Positions 34,619-46,927 of a stretch of DNA of 60,972 nucleotides are shown here, piece by piece. The position numbers and the translations under genes were made by a program. Source of the DNA: Polychytrium aggregatum. Lineage: Eukaryota; Chytridiomycota; Chytridiomycetes; Polychytriales. The notes under the pieces were generated by a model. That model was not told where the DNA came from. It made no database searches and saw only the letters and a list, made by a program, of their open reading frames with translations. Position 1 is the stretch's first letter. Each line of letters begins with the position of its first letter. The stretch covers positions 1-60,972 of the forward strand of contig NW_026516396.1 in the NCBI RefSeq assembly GCF_025602895.1, written 5' to 3'.

Positions 34619-37600
34619 TTACTCCAGCATCGCTGTCCAGTCAAACTCTTTGAATTTGCTCTGGAAGCGAGCAAGTTTGGTGTCAGCCTCTTGTGGCGTC
34701 TGTCGCTTGGGCTTTCTCCAGCGGTCATGAGAGATATCCATGGCGCCGGCAATCACCTCCTGTCCCATCGGCATTGGAGGGGAGTAAGCGGGTTAGAAGC
34801 GTCGATTGTACACAGCAATCGGACACCATCGGATGGGGAGCATCCATAGCAGCAATCGAACAGCAACTCTGTGTTTTCAGACCACAAGGGATCAGCCGAT
34901 ACTGCACCTTTCCGAACCACGGTGGCCAGTCTTCGCCTTCAATGACGTGGCCCATGCCTCGGTTCGGGTCGAACCAGACATGGAAGTACGGCAGATTCTT
35001 GACAAGCGATTTGCGGAAGCCATTCTTGCTGGTATCGATAACCTTGGGATGCTGGCTCCATTCCTCCTCCGCACTCAAGAGGGCTTCCTGCTCGATACAA
35101 CCCCCACCACCACCACAGTCGCACACAGTCGGGGTCAACATTGATCGAGCTGGAGCGGACCTGCAGCTGCGGACAGCCTCTCGGAGAAAGACAGGAGCGA
35201 CGAGAGCAAGTCGCCACATACCTTGTAGTAGGCTGGAGCATCCTCCCACACCTCGACCGAGAGCGGTAGGCACTCAATGACTGTGTGGCGATGGCCCCTC
35301 AGAGACGTCACTTGCTCCAGAAATATCGCACGGCGATTTTCCTTGGCAAACATTTGGATCAAGCACTTCATAAAGTTCTGCCAAGCACGCAAACGACCAA
35401 ATATGGTACATTGGAAGCGACCACGAGGCAGTCAGCAGAGTGGCATCCACGCAGCGCTGTCGATCGGTCGACAAAAGGTCCTCGGGGGACAGGCGAGCGC
35501 AACTCGATCGGCTCAGCGGATGCACGGCCCATCTTACCCTGATCTCGTCCCAGGTATCGTCGTCGGATTGGAGCGTGGTGCTGATGTGGTCCAGAGGAAC
35601 GATCAGACAGTGGCCGGGCATCATGTCGACGTGAGGAGGAAGCCCAAGGTACACTCTGGTTCCAAGTGCGACGACGTCCACAAGCGGCTTGTTCCCATCT
35701 TTGAAGCAATATTTGCACGATTCTTGCGCCGCCTGTGCTTTCTTGTAATCTACAATCGGGTTGCGATAAAACCATCAGCCACTTTCTCGCGCAGGGATAC
35801 GAGTTGCCGAGCATGCGGGACCGAGAGATGGCGTGTGGTTATCCGCACCTGTGATGGCCGCAAGCTTCATCTGGCCCTGGGACTTTTTCACTGTCTGTGC
35901 CATGCGGTCGGCGCGATCGTCGTAGTAGTCCAGATCGTTCTTGAACAAGGCATCCTTGGAAATCTGATGCGCAATCTCAGCATCATAGCTCATGCCTGTC
36001 TTGAGTCTCTCCTCGAGCACCATCTGCGAGAGAGTCGATTGGTCGTCGACGAGGGGCTGTGATTTGCGCTTGCGCTGGGCCTGGCCCGAGGGCTCCTTCT
36101 GAGACTCGTTCATCCACACGTTGAAACGGCCCTCGGAATCGACCATCGGCAAAGTGAGATCATCCTCCTGCGCCAATGTGTGAGCGATATGTAGGATGAT
36201 GATGAGAGGAGCATGTTAGATCAGCCGCGGAGCAGAGTGGACCATATCGGTCGATAAACGGAGCATGTTAGGGAATGGCATGGGAGAGGGGAGGCGAGCT
36301 GTCATGGCTTTGTGAGTGGCTTCGTTTCGGGAGAGGGGAAATGTAGCACTCTGCGCTCAACAGATGGAGTGCCCATGGGAATCGTACCTGCTCGGCCGCT
36401 GGCTGCGACTTTTCCAGCTCGAACCTGGCCATTTCTCGCTGGTACTCCTCCTCAATCTCAGCCGCGCGGGGATCGTCCATGATGCTGGCCTGTAGAGCCT
36501 TTGACTTGAGTTTGTTGAGCTCGTCCAAGGACAAGGCGCGACGCTGCTTCTTTTGCGAATCCTGCTGGTCCGACTGGGCCGCCTGGAGAGTGGGGATCGA
36601 GAGCAGCTGGGACTGAGCAAAGGTGCTCTTGAAGCCACTGATGCCACTGCTGCCGTCGCCGTCGTCGCTGCGGGATCGCTTGGAGCCCGTTGGAGGCTGG
36701 GAATCGCCCTGGTTGAGCAAGTCTGCCGAGTCATCGGGCCTTCGGAATCGTGGTTGTGAGCGGCTGGTTGCAACTGAGAGTGAGTCGAGGTCCTGGCGGT
36801 GGACAGAACCAGATGCTGTTTCAGTATCGATCCGAATCAGCGGTTCCCAAGGGAGCGAGCTCAGCCTCCCAGCGATCAAGCCCGAGCAACCACCTTTCCA
36901 GTGGCCAGATGCTGCTTGATGTCTGGGTTCAGTTCCCGCGAGATACGGGCCGACTGCAGGACAGAGACGGATCGAACGGCGTTTGTGAGTGTGCGCTGGG
37001 CGGAGATCGGTAGTATCCAGACCCCTGTTCTCATCGCAGTCGGACTGGAGACGCCGCCGAATCAAAACTGCAGCATTGGAGTCGGGTATGTGCTCTCACA
37101 GAGCCGATCGGCAACCATGAATGAATCGATGCAGCCGCGGTGCAAAGAACACACACATTGAGATCGACTTTGGGCGTATCCAGGGCGGGAGCAGCATCCT
37201 GCTTGGACGGACCAGCAAAGAGCTGCTCGAACGGATCATCGGTTTCTCCAGCCATCCAGGTGTCTCGTTGAGCGCCCAAGGGAGCCTGGATCACAGAGAA
37301 GGAAGAGGAGCTCAGGGGAATGAATGGTCGTGCGAAGAAACCTTTGGCATGATGGATAGCAGGGTCGAGCCGCGGATGCTCAGACGCAGACGCATCGGAT
37401 GGTCGAGAGCCACTTGGTTGATCACTCTGCTCCAGCACCGATATGGAGAGCAGATCCACTCGGATCCAGCAATAGATCTGCGGGATGCAGTCGCTCGATA
37501 GCGGCCACAATCCACCTGGCGATAGAGACTTACCGCCTGCGGCTGAGGACGCTCCATACCTCGTCGAGCCGCTCTCATCTCTCGATCCGAGTCAGATGCA

Positions 37601-37815
37601 CTGTCATACGAAGAGGAAGACGATCCTGCTGCAGCTACGGGCTCGGAGAAGCGACGGGAGCTGGGGCGATCATTGTCTGGATGCTCGCGGCTCCGGCTGC
37701 TCTTGTGATCTTTGGCCTTCTTGTCCTTCTTCTTTTTGTCTCTCTTTTCCTTCTTGTCTCGCTTCTCCTTCTTGGACTTTTTGGATTTCTTCTCCTTCTT
37801 TGAGTCGCTGCCCAT
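34619..37815 (-). CDS. CWF19L2: CWF19-like protein 2 (spliceosome disassembly/debranching factor)
   Basis: Spliceosome-associated protein; relatives (Cwf19, Drn1) act on intron lariats with the debranching enzyme. Nine exons: 37815-37534, 37426-37157, 36953-36894, 36792-36388, 36167-35849, 35749-35538, 35377-35222, 35087-34908, 34759-34619; 674 residues with every phase consistent. The Lys-rich N-terminus (KKEKKSKKSKKEKRDKKEKR) gives way to a short SRELNPDIK motif and acidic/Arg-rich regions. The first CwfJ C-terminal domain carries CKYCF, then VVALGTRVYLGLPPH and the HIT-like GHCLIVPLDHI. The second has PYFHVWFDPNRGMGHVIE and WPPWFGKEVIAGAM, ending FKEFDWTAMLE. The start is the ATG opening the Lys-rich region. 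Confidence 0.92.
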
Positions 37816-38406
37816 GGTTGCCAGGTGGGCAGAGTCGAGGGAAGGAAGGCGGGAGGGTGAGCAGTCGCCGTGGAGGGGAACAATGGGGAAGAGGAGGCCA
37901 AACGCGATCGGGACAAGAACGCCGCCAGCTGGGCTTGCGGCCTTGGCCGACACTCCCAGCAAGACACACAGCACACAACAGCGAGCGCATCGAACGGCAT
38001 AACGGCATGCCAGCGACCGGGCAGGTGTGTGTGCTCTGGTTGAGAACTAATGGACCAAACGCACTCCCCATCCCTTCACTCGCTCGCGTTCACGCACACG
38101 CTCGCACTTGCAGATGCAGCATCCCGTTCTCATGGGGTGTTTCTTTCGTGTTTCATTCAGAACAAACTATACATCAGGAAGGCCAACCCAAAACGAGCCG
38201 CCCCCGCTGTGCTCGGCATTCGGGGAGGCGCAGAGGCAGGCCAGGAGTAACAAAATCAGAGTCTCGGGACAGACTGCAGGGAAAGAGGACAAGTAATTAT
38301 GGCAGCATATGATGGAAGGGGAAGGCGGCAGTCCATCGTAGCAGCTTGGCTGGAGCGAGCGGCTGAAGCTGATGGAGAGCCGTCGCGGAGAGGGAAGCTT
38401 ATCGGA
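37816..38406. other. Gap between CWF19L2 start and YRA1 stop
   Basis: No gene recognised; CWF19L2 promoter side. Confidence 0.5.
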
Positions 38407-38673
38407 TTAAGCAGTCGAGTCCTTCATGTACGAGTCCATATCGGCGTCGAGATCCGCCTGGGACTTGGCGGGTCGCTTCTCACGGGCCGGCTGTCGGCTG
38501 CGGCCACCGCGAGCAGGGCCGCTGTTGTTGCTCTTTCGGATTCCACTTTACGGCACGAACAAAGAATCGGAGACGGGTGTCAGCAGCAGGTTGACGATGG
38601 AGTGCGTGCCGTCTCGTCGAACAGAGTCGAAGCACCAGGGGACAGGTTGATATTCTTGTGCAGAGAAGCATAG

Positions 38674-38728
<55 letters not shown>

Positions 38729-40578
38729 CAGAGGATCGTGTCGGCCGCAAGCGCGTCTCGTCCGTCTAAATCGGTTGGCTGACCCACCTTCGCTGCACGT
38801 TGCGGATGTTAGGGGTGTTGCGAGTAGGGGCAGCAGAGGCAACAGAGTCGACGCCAACGACCAGCTCGATCTTCATCGGTCTTTCGTCCAGAGTGCGGTT
38901 GTGGTATTCCTTGACGGCTGTGGAAGTCGAGAGAAGAGGATGGATGGTGGTGTTGGTGATTTTTTGAGCGGAGCGCAGAGGGACACATTTCGGGGGGTCA
39001 TTCAAAGAGCGAACGTCGAGAGCGGCGCGTTTGAAGCGGGACAGGAAAAGAGGGAGGTTGATGAAGCCATCCGAGATGCAAGGCATGGTCGGTCGGGGCA
39101 TCTCGTCTGATCCAGCCCGGCACTACAGCGGAGATCGGCAGATCGAGGCACGTGCGCAACGGAGGCAGGTGGACACCCAAGGACAGGCATGCGACGGCGG
39201 CGCATCGGCAGGCTCTGTTCTGCTCCGGTTCCGTTCTGTTGCACGTCTTGGCAGCCGCTCGAGCATTCATGTCCACCTCTTGGTCCCTCCTCCTGAACCC
39301 TCGAGACTCCATGCGATTCCAGTGGATCCGTCCGACGTCGAGGCATCCTTGCGGAGCTTGCGACCCAGCCACGTTTGCAAGCGGCGCAGAAGGAACGAGC
39401 AAGCCAAATGGGAGGCCAGAGCGGATGCCAAGCGGATGCCAAGCAGACAACCACCTCTGCAGGCCCGGACCACACGACGGTCTCGCCATCAATGTACGGC
39501 CACTGCGACAGTCTCAACCCGACGTTGAGAGCGCAGCGGAGGAGCAACTGCAGCACGGCAATTCTCCAGCAAGAGCCGCCGTCGGTGCTGAACAAAGCCA
39601 GCGTGGGAGTGTCGCCTGCGACGACCAACCAACCAACAAACTGATCGACCGACTGACGTCCCCAGACGCCAGCGGGAGCTCGCGACAGTCCTCGACACGA
39701 GGAATGCCGAGCACGGGGCAAGTACAAGGAAAAGGGAAATCAAGGGGCGGGAGCAAAGGAGAGACCGACAAAAGCCAGGTGCGAGAGACCCGATGCCGCG
39801 AGGCAGGAGCGGATCGCCCGAGGCGGAGCGGGGCTGGAAGCGAAGAGAGGACGAAGAGTTGTACCTCTGGCGGCATCACCCTTGCGGTGGAAGACGACGG
39901 TAGCGGTGCCCTTGGACTTGCCGGTAGCATCATAGTTCAGGGTGGCGACCTTGACGGGGCCAATCTGGGTGAAGAGGTCGACGACGTCCTTCTGGCTGAC
40001 ACTGTAGGCAAGGTTGGAAACGTTGATCTTTTGGTGCTCGGAGGTGACGACAGGAGCGGCGGCAGAGGCGGCAGCCGTTCGCGAGGGCTGGTTGGGGCTG
40101 CTGTGGGGTCGAGGGCGGCTGTTGCGGGTAGGACCGCCGCTGGTTCTGCGGTCCTTTCTGACGTGCTTTGCCTTGGTGATCTGGAGAGGTGAGCGGGCCG
40201 GAAAAGGGGGAGCGCGTGGAAGAGGATGCGATTAAGGACCAGATGCGTGGAGGATGAGTGCGCTGGGCCAATTGAAGGTGCTTGGGGAAGATTGGCGGCC
40301 CAATGCTGGTGCGGCGAATGCCAGAAAAGAAAGAACGGAGATTCGAGGAAACATGACGAAGACATCGATAATGTGGTGGGGGGGGGAAGGAGGATCCCGG
40401 AGAGGGACGAGACACAGACAGACATAGGTCGACACATGGCAGAGAGGAGCGATGACGACAACCGAGACGAAGGAGACGAAGGAAGCGAAGGAAACACGCC
40501 AAGAGCAGGGCGTTAGGGATCAGAGCGAGAAAAGAGGACAACACATACAATATCATCGAGAGCCATGTCCATGTTCAT
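38407..40578 (-). CDS. YRA1: mRNA export adaptor Yra1/ALYREF
   Basis: RNA-binding TREX component that hands mRNA to the Mex67/NXF1 export receptor in the nucleus. Exons: 40578-40549 (30 nt), 40180-39865, 38917-38788, 38545-38407; 204 residues. The N-terminal UAP56-binding motif is split by intron 1: MDMALDDI joined to ITKAKHVRK. An Arg/Ser/Pro-rich linker leads to the RRM, with RNP2 INVSNLAYSVS and RNP1-like KGTATVVF, and the third strand block DERPMKIELVV. After a Gly/Arg-rich segment (GPARGGRSRQ) the C-terminal motif DLDADMDSYMKDS closes the protein, the second UAP56-binding motif. Three in-frame ATGs lie close together (40578, 40572, 40566). Introns 1 and 2 are long for this window (368 and 947 nt); in yeast a long YRA1 intron mediates autoregulation, which may be relevant here. 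Confidence 0.95.
38672..38732. repeat. (AGCCAG)n hexanucleotide repeat in YRA1 intron 3
   Basis: About ten perfect units inside intron 38787-38546, open in the gene-strand frame. Confidence 0.95.
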
Positions 40579-41325
40579 GTTGGCGGCGAAGAAGACGAGT
40601 AGAGGGGGGAGCAGAGGGAAGGCAAAGGGCAGAGACGGGCTGTGGAGCAGATGGATGACGAGCGGGAAGGGGAGGGGGCGACGGGATGCCGGGCTTTTGG
40701 AGATCTCGCAGGGGGGGCGCGGGCCAGCTGGAGTGTGGCTGGAGTGTGGCTGGAGTGTGGCTGGTCGCCTGGCTTGATCACGTGGACTCACCGTGTCCGC
40801 GTTACCCCCGCGTGTCATGACACGCCGTGACATCCGCCTCACGGATCATCCGTCAGCGATCGAACCGCGCCGGGTCGGAATCCGACCGAGGGCCGTCTCT
40901 CTGGGACGCCGCTCTCGGGGAGGGCGTCTTCTCGCCTCTGGGCTGGCCTTGCCTGCATCCATCGGCATCTGTCGGCATCCATCGGCATCCGTCGGTATCT
41001 GTCGGCATCGCCAGCATTGCCGGCGTTGGCTGATCTCCTGCACGCGGGGCTGCCCTGCGATGGTCTGTTGCGCTCGGCCTCGCTCGGGGCTTGCATGGCC
41101 CGGACCATGTCCCTTTGGCCCTCCGCCATGGTCGGCGGCACAGAGAGCCTCCTCGCCACGCCCTCGCTCCTCGCCCGCCACACATTCGCGGCTCTCGCTG
41201 CTCGGCCCGGCTCGCTGCCTTCAAATGCGCTCGGTGTCGCCCTTGGACCTTGGGACTTGCTTCATCCTTCGACTCTCATCTCAAGCCTCTTCGACCCACC
41301 CCTACGGCTGTGCTGCATTGCCGCC
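40579..41325. other. Divergent promoter region of YRA1 and MMUT
   Basis: Shared upstream region of the two genes. It holds a GTGGCTGGA repeat at about 40728-40765 and a CATCGGCATC/CGTCGGTATC repeat at about 40957-41011. No coding feature. Confidence 0.55.
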
Positions 41326-44300
41326 ATGACCCTCTCCTCGCTCCTGAAGCTGTCATCGTCCCGAACCCGCTCGCTGCTTGTCGCCGCGCCGGTCCGGAGT
41401 TCCTTCCTGCTACAACGGGTGTGTCGCCGTTCTTTGCTCGAATGCAGTGCTGCTCTCGCCAGATCGCATCGTCGATCCTCCATGATCGTGAGGCCGTTAT
41501 GGGAGATTTGAGGCGGGCCGTCCGATGCGTCCTTCATCGGCGTCGGCCCTGCTTGATCTCCTTCGCGAATGTCCATCTCTGGCCAGAGCAGCCTTGTGAA
41601 CTCGGCCGGCATCCGATCTGGCGGCATCGAGCCATTCCCGCCCTGCAACCACTCACACTTCTCCCGCTTTGCCTTCGATCGGTCCTTTGGCCCAATCCAC
41701 GCGTATCTTCACCATCCGCCCCCTTGGGCTCTGGCTACCGTCGGTTCCAGTATTATGCCCGCGCCCCGCTCCACCCCGAATGGAAGGAACTTGTCAAGAG
41801 GGAGCTCAAGGGCAAAGAGCCCGATATTCTGATGTGGGAAACTGCAGAGGTAATCAGCGCGCCGGCTCGATTGGGCACCCTGCCGCTCTGTTCAGCGGTG
41901 CTGCTTTTGTCCTCTCCCTGCCGAGAGCTCTTCGCCAGCAAGCCCTCCTCGCGACTCGACTGGATCTAATGCCTCCACACGTCTCTCCCGCCTGGCTGTT
42001 TGTGTCTGGCAACCCGATGACCGGCTCCGATCTCCTTGCTGGACACCCCAACCCCCGCTCTCTGGCGGTTGCACGACTCCATCTTGCCAGGGCATCGATG
42101 TCAAGCCCGTCTACACTAAGGCCGACATCACCGACGTCGCCGAGGAAATCCCCGGCAAATTCCCCTTCACCCGAGGTCGGTCTTGGCCAGCTCTTCGTTG
42201 CTCATCGGGGATGGCTCTGCCATGCTGTTCGCGCGGCCATGTGATCCGGGATTGGTCCATCTTTGCATATCACTGTGACTCATGTGGACAGAGTCCCTGG
42301 GGTCTTGTCCTGGACAGTGTTTGGATCCTCCACCGGCCGACATTTCCTCCCGAACACCAGTGTTGCTGTTTTCTCGGGCCTGCTGGGATGGCTGTCGTTC
42401 GAGTTGGTGCTGCTGTTGTCCATGACAGCCGAGCGCGATGCTGACCTATGTGTCCTTGCCCTCTACACAGGTCCCTATGCCTCCATGTACACCTTCCGTC
42501 CGTGGACTATTCGCCAGGTACGTCGATAACTCAGGTTGTAAGCGCGGCTTGTTTCTATCGCGCTCCTTCCCTCTCTCAACGGCGTCAAGCAGTCTTGTAT
42601 CCCTTTCGCGCGAGCATTTGCATCCCTCTCGAGTTGTATCTGACCCTTTGTGTCCCCTGTATCTCAGTACGCTGGCTTCAGTACCGTCGAGGAGAGTAAC
42701 GCCTTCTACCGCAAGAACTTGGCAGCCGGCCAACAGGGCCTCAGTGTTGCCTTTGATTTGGCCACCCACAGAGGGTAGCGTATCGTCCCCGATATCGTCC
42801 ACCTGTCAGAGCCTCAAGGGATCTGGCCGAGCAGGCTATCCCAAGCGACAACTCCTGGGTTTGTGCAGCCGCTGACCCGTTCCCCTCCTCCATGCTCTCC
42901 GGGCTGGCACTCGCCACTCTGCAGCTATGACTCTGACCATCCCCGTGTCGTCGGTGATGTCGGTATGGCCGGTGTCGCCATCGACACCGTCGAGGACATG
43001 AAGGTAAACCGATGTCGCTCTGCCTTTGTTCCACACATCTGCGGCATCCCCTTGATTGACTGGCTGGCGTGGCTTCCCTTGCTTGTGCGCGACCGGCTGT
43101 GTGATGAGCAATGTTGTTGCTCTCGGTGTGATGTGCCGATTGTGCCGATTTTAACCCAACGACCTGCCGCGGACTGTGCTTCGGTTGTCTCCAGCGTCTC
43201 TTCGAAGGCATTCCGCTCAACAAAATGTCTGTCTCCATGACCATGAACGGAGCCGTCTTGCCCGTCCTCGCCTTCTACATTGTCGCTGGTGAAGAGCAGG
43301 TTGGTTTTCGGCCTCGTTTGCGCTGCCATTGTCCGCACTGATTCCAGACCCATGTGACATCGGCCTTCGCGCTACAGACGACTGCACATGCCAGTACTTC
43401 CCGTACATATCACTGACCCAGCGCCTCCACCATTGCAGGGGGCCAAGCAATCCGAGCTCGCCGGAACCATCCAGAACGACATTCTCAAGGAGTTCATGGT
43501 CCGAAACACCTTCATTTATCCCCCAGAGCCCTCCATGAAGCTGATCGGTGACATTTTCGAATACACCTCCAAGGTACGCAACACCGGGTCCTCATGTACA
43601 CTGATCCAGTTGGTGCCCATCGCATCGATGCTCCTTGGTCCTCGCACCCTGACGCATGCAATCATGTCCTGATGACTGTCTGTACTCCACCAGAACATGC
43701 CCAAGTACAACTCCATCTCCATCTCGGGCTATCACATCCAAGAGGCCGGCGCCCATAACGCCCTTGAACTCGCTTTCACCATTGCCGACGGACTGGAGTA
43801 TGTATCCAGCACTGCAGACCCTCCACCTATGTTCTGGCAATGCTTCTTGTCCGTCAACGACATACCCCAGCCGCCACAGTCCCCTCGCGATCTGTCTAAC
43901 TCGACTGGGTTTGGTGTCTGTCTATCTCCACCAGATACATCCGCACTGGTCTCAAGGCCGGCATGTCTGTCGATGATTTTGCTCCCCGTCTCTCCTTCTT
44001 CTTCGGCATTGGCATGAACTTTTACATGGCAAGTGGCAGCATCACCTTGCCGCTTCGATTGCCTCGCATTGGCACATTCTCTGCCGCTCGAGTCTCCTGC
44101 TGACTCAATCGCCGACGATGTGACCTTATTCACAGGAAATTGCCAAGCTGCGTGCTGCTCGCCGACTTTGGGCCACTCTCATCAAGGAAAAGTTCAACCC
44201 CAAGGGCCAAAAGTCGCTGCTGCTCCGAACGCACTGCCAGACCTCGGGCTGGTCTCTGACCGAGCAGGATCCTTACAACAACGTTATCCGCACCACCATC

Positions 44301-46215
44301 GAGGCCATGGCCGCGACTCTTGGTGGCACGCAGTCGCTGCACACCAATGCCCTTGATGAGGCCATCGGTCTCCCCACCGAGTTCAGCGCCCGCATTGCCC
44401 GTAACACCCAGCTGATTCTCCAGACCGAGGCCATGATCCCCAAGGTTGCCGATCCGTGGGGCGGCAGCTACCTGATGGAGTCCCTCACCAACGAGCTGTA
44501 CGACTCGGCCCGCAAGCAGATCGACGAGATCGAGGAAATGGGTGGCATGTCCAAGGCCGTCGCTTCAGGCATGCCCAAGCTGAGAATCGAGGAGGCTGCT
44601 GCCAGACGCCAGGCCCGTATCGACTCTGGCAAAGGTAACTCATTTTCCATCGTGACCGTGTGCCCACCGATACACGATGCGGTTGATGCTGTTGATTCGT
44701 TTGGTGGCTCCTCGCGCCGCAGTCCATGACACAAATGCCTGAACTCGATCCGGTATATCGACACAATGGTCGGCCCTATACTAACGACGCACATCAACTC
44801 GCGTTGTCGCATTGTCGCTGCCGCTGATCGGACTTGCAGAGGTCATCGTTGGTGTCAACAAGTACAAGGCGGCGAAGGAGGAGCCTGTTGAGGTCCTGGC
44901 CATCGATAACACCCAAGTCCGTCTTGCTCAGGTACGTGGTAGTTGTTTGTCGCGCCAACGGCGGATGATGTGGCAACATCACGAGACTGCAACACATCCC
45001 CACAGTTCTATCCGATGTAACTCAACATACCGTTTTGCCGCCTCTAGATCGACAAGATTCGCCAAGTCAAGGAAAGCCGCGAGCCCAAGCGTGCCGAGGC
45101 AGCCCTTGCGGCCCTGACAAAGTGCGCGGAAACCAACGACGGCAACTTGCTGGCTTTGGCGATTGAGGTAGGCGCACCACCTCGAGCGACTTGCATTTCT
45201 CTCGTTCGAGGCGGCTTGATCATGGACACACACTTGTCACTGGTCCGGGCGACTGACTTTGTTCTGCCTCAATCACAGGCCGCCCGTGCCAGATGCACTC
45301 TGGGCGAGATCTCGTATGCCCTTGAGCAGGTAAGAGCTCCTTCGTGGCTATTTCGCGCATCCGGCGATCGCCGACGATGTATGCTTGCGGGTCATTGTAC
45401 ACCAGCCAGCCATGGTCCCAACCAAGATCCCGACACTCACGCCGGCTTTCCTTGGCTGCTCGTAGGTCTGGGGACGCCACAACCCTGCCGTCCGTGTCGT
45501 CAGCGGCGCTTACAAGTCCGAATACGGCGAGTACGACGAGATCACAAAGACCCTGGACATGGCCGAGGTGAGGGAGGCGGTGCATCTGATGATCGAGCAA
45601 TGCTCTCTGTTCCATTGGAACCTGTGAAGCGATCCTGCTGCCTCCATGGCTGATGGCATCTTTGCTGCATCTTTGCTCGTGTAGGAGTTCCTGAAGCGCG
45701 AGGGTCGTCGCCCTCGTATCCTCGTCGCCAAGATGGGTCAGGACGGCCACGACCGCGGCGCCAAGGTCATCGCCAGTGGATTCGCCGATCTCGGCTTTGA
45801 CGTCGATATCGGCCCGCTGTTCCAGACCCCCTCGGAGGTGGCCCGCCAGGCTGTCGATGCCGATGTGCACGTCGTTGGCGTTTCGTCCCAAGCCGCTGGA
45901 CACAAGACCCTCGTTCCGCAGCTGGTTGCTGAGCTCAAGAAGCTCGGTGCCGAGGACAAGCTGGTGGTTGTTGGCGGTGTGATTCCCCAGCAAGACTACG
46001 AGTTCCTGTACAGCGCCGGTGCCGCCTGCATTTTTGGCCCTGGTACGTATCGATCATCTGCCGCATATGTGGGTCCAGACTCTACACACCTCCCCGGATA
46101 TGTCCTGACTCGCCTCGTCGCTGTTGTGCATTTGTGTTCCTCCTTCCTCGTCCCAGGCACGCGTATTCCCTTGGCTGCCCAGGAGGTTATCCAGAAAATC
46201 AAGCCCACCAAGTAA
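41326..46215 (+). CDS. MMUT: Methylmalonyl-CoA mutase, mitochondrial
   Basis: Adenosylcobalamin enzyme converting (R)-methylmalonyl-CoA to succinyl-CoA in propionate breakdown. Seventeen exons: 41326-41418, 41751-41849, 42091-42175, 42471-42517, 42668-42774, 42925-43003, 43195-43299, 43439-43573, 43694-43797, 43935-44028, 44136-44634, 44840-44931, 45048-45167, 45279-45329, 45466-45567, 45685-46042, 46157-46215; 742 residues, as for animal enzymes. Exon 1 encodes a Ser/Arg/Leu-rich mitochondrial presequence. The TIM-barrel has [60 protein letters not shown] and [20 protein letters not shown]. The cobalamin domain has [20 protein letters not shown] with the cobalt-ligating histidine at about residue 626, and [16 protein letters not shown]. 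Single-chain MutA/MutB-type form. Intron 10 uses a GC donor. Confidence 0.97.
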
Positions 46216-46927
46216 TTGCGACTTCCTGCGGCTGCGTGGTTCGATGCCCTGCGTCGTCGCGATGCGCTCTCCACCCACAAATGCTGCTTGGGCGGCACTC
46301 AGCGATTGATGTTTGCCGAACCGCGGCGCTCACCGCCTCTTGCCGTTGTGCTCCACATTCGCCTCCTCTCTCTGGCAACTCCTTCTTTGCAGGCGACGCT
46401 GTTTACCTGCCCCCCCCCTAATCTGTGCGTTCCGGGACTGCCTTCCCGACCCTGCCTGTAGAATGTACCTGGGTTTCACACCCAAGAATGTGGACTGCCG
46501 TTTTTCTCCATCTCCCTCCGTTTCGCTTCGTTCCGCTTCGTTCCTTTCCTTCTCTCGCTCTCCTCCCCTTTCTTCGCTTCTTCTTCATTTGCATCTGTTT
46601 GGACGAGCCCGTGGTCTTCCCTCGTTTCGGACAGACCGGGCCGCTCGGACCGCTGGGTTTGTTGTTCATGGAAGGAAGGCCCAATACACAGTTTGCACGC
46701 ACCGCACCGTTGCACAAGGACAGCGCGCACTGCCACAGCCCTCTCGCAATTCATTTACCGGCCATATGAAGCCGCCAAATGAATTTCGTTTTTTTTGGCC
46801 AGCCGGCCTGGCCCAACCCGATCGACTGATCGATCGCCAGCCGTCTCCGATCCAGCTGCGAGGCTGCACACACACGCATCTCTACCGTCCCTCCTCCAGC
46901 CCGCACACGCCATCGACGTCGACACAA
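46216..46927. other. Gap between MMUT and DBP10
   Basis: MMUT 3' end and DBP10 promoter. Pyrimidine-rich near 46500-46590. No gene recognised. Confidence 0.5.

Noticed and set aside
39152..40192. Plus-strand frame of 346 residues opposite YRA1
   Set aside because: Antisense of the YRA1 RRM exon and intron; no family features.
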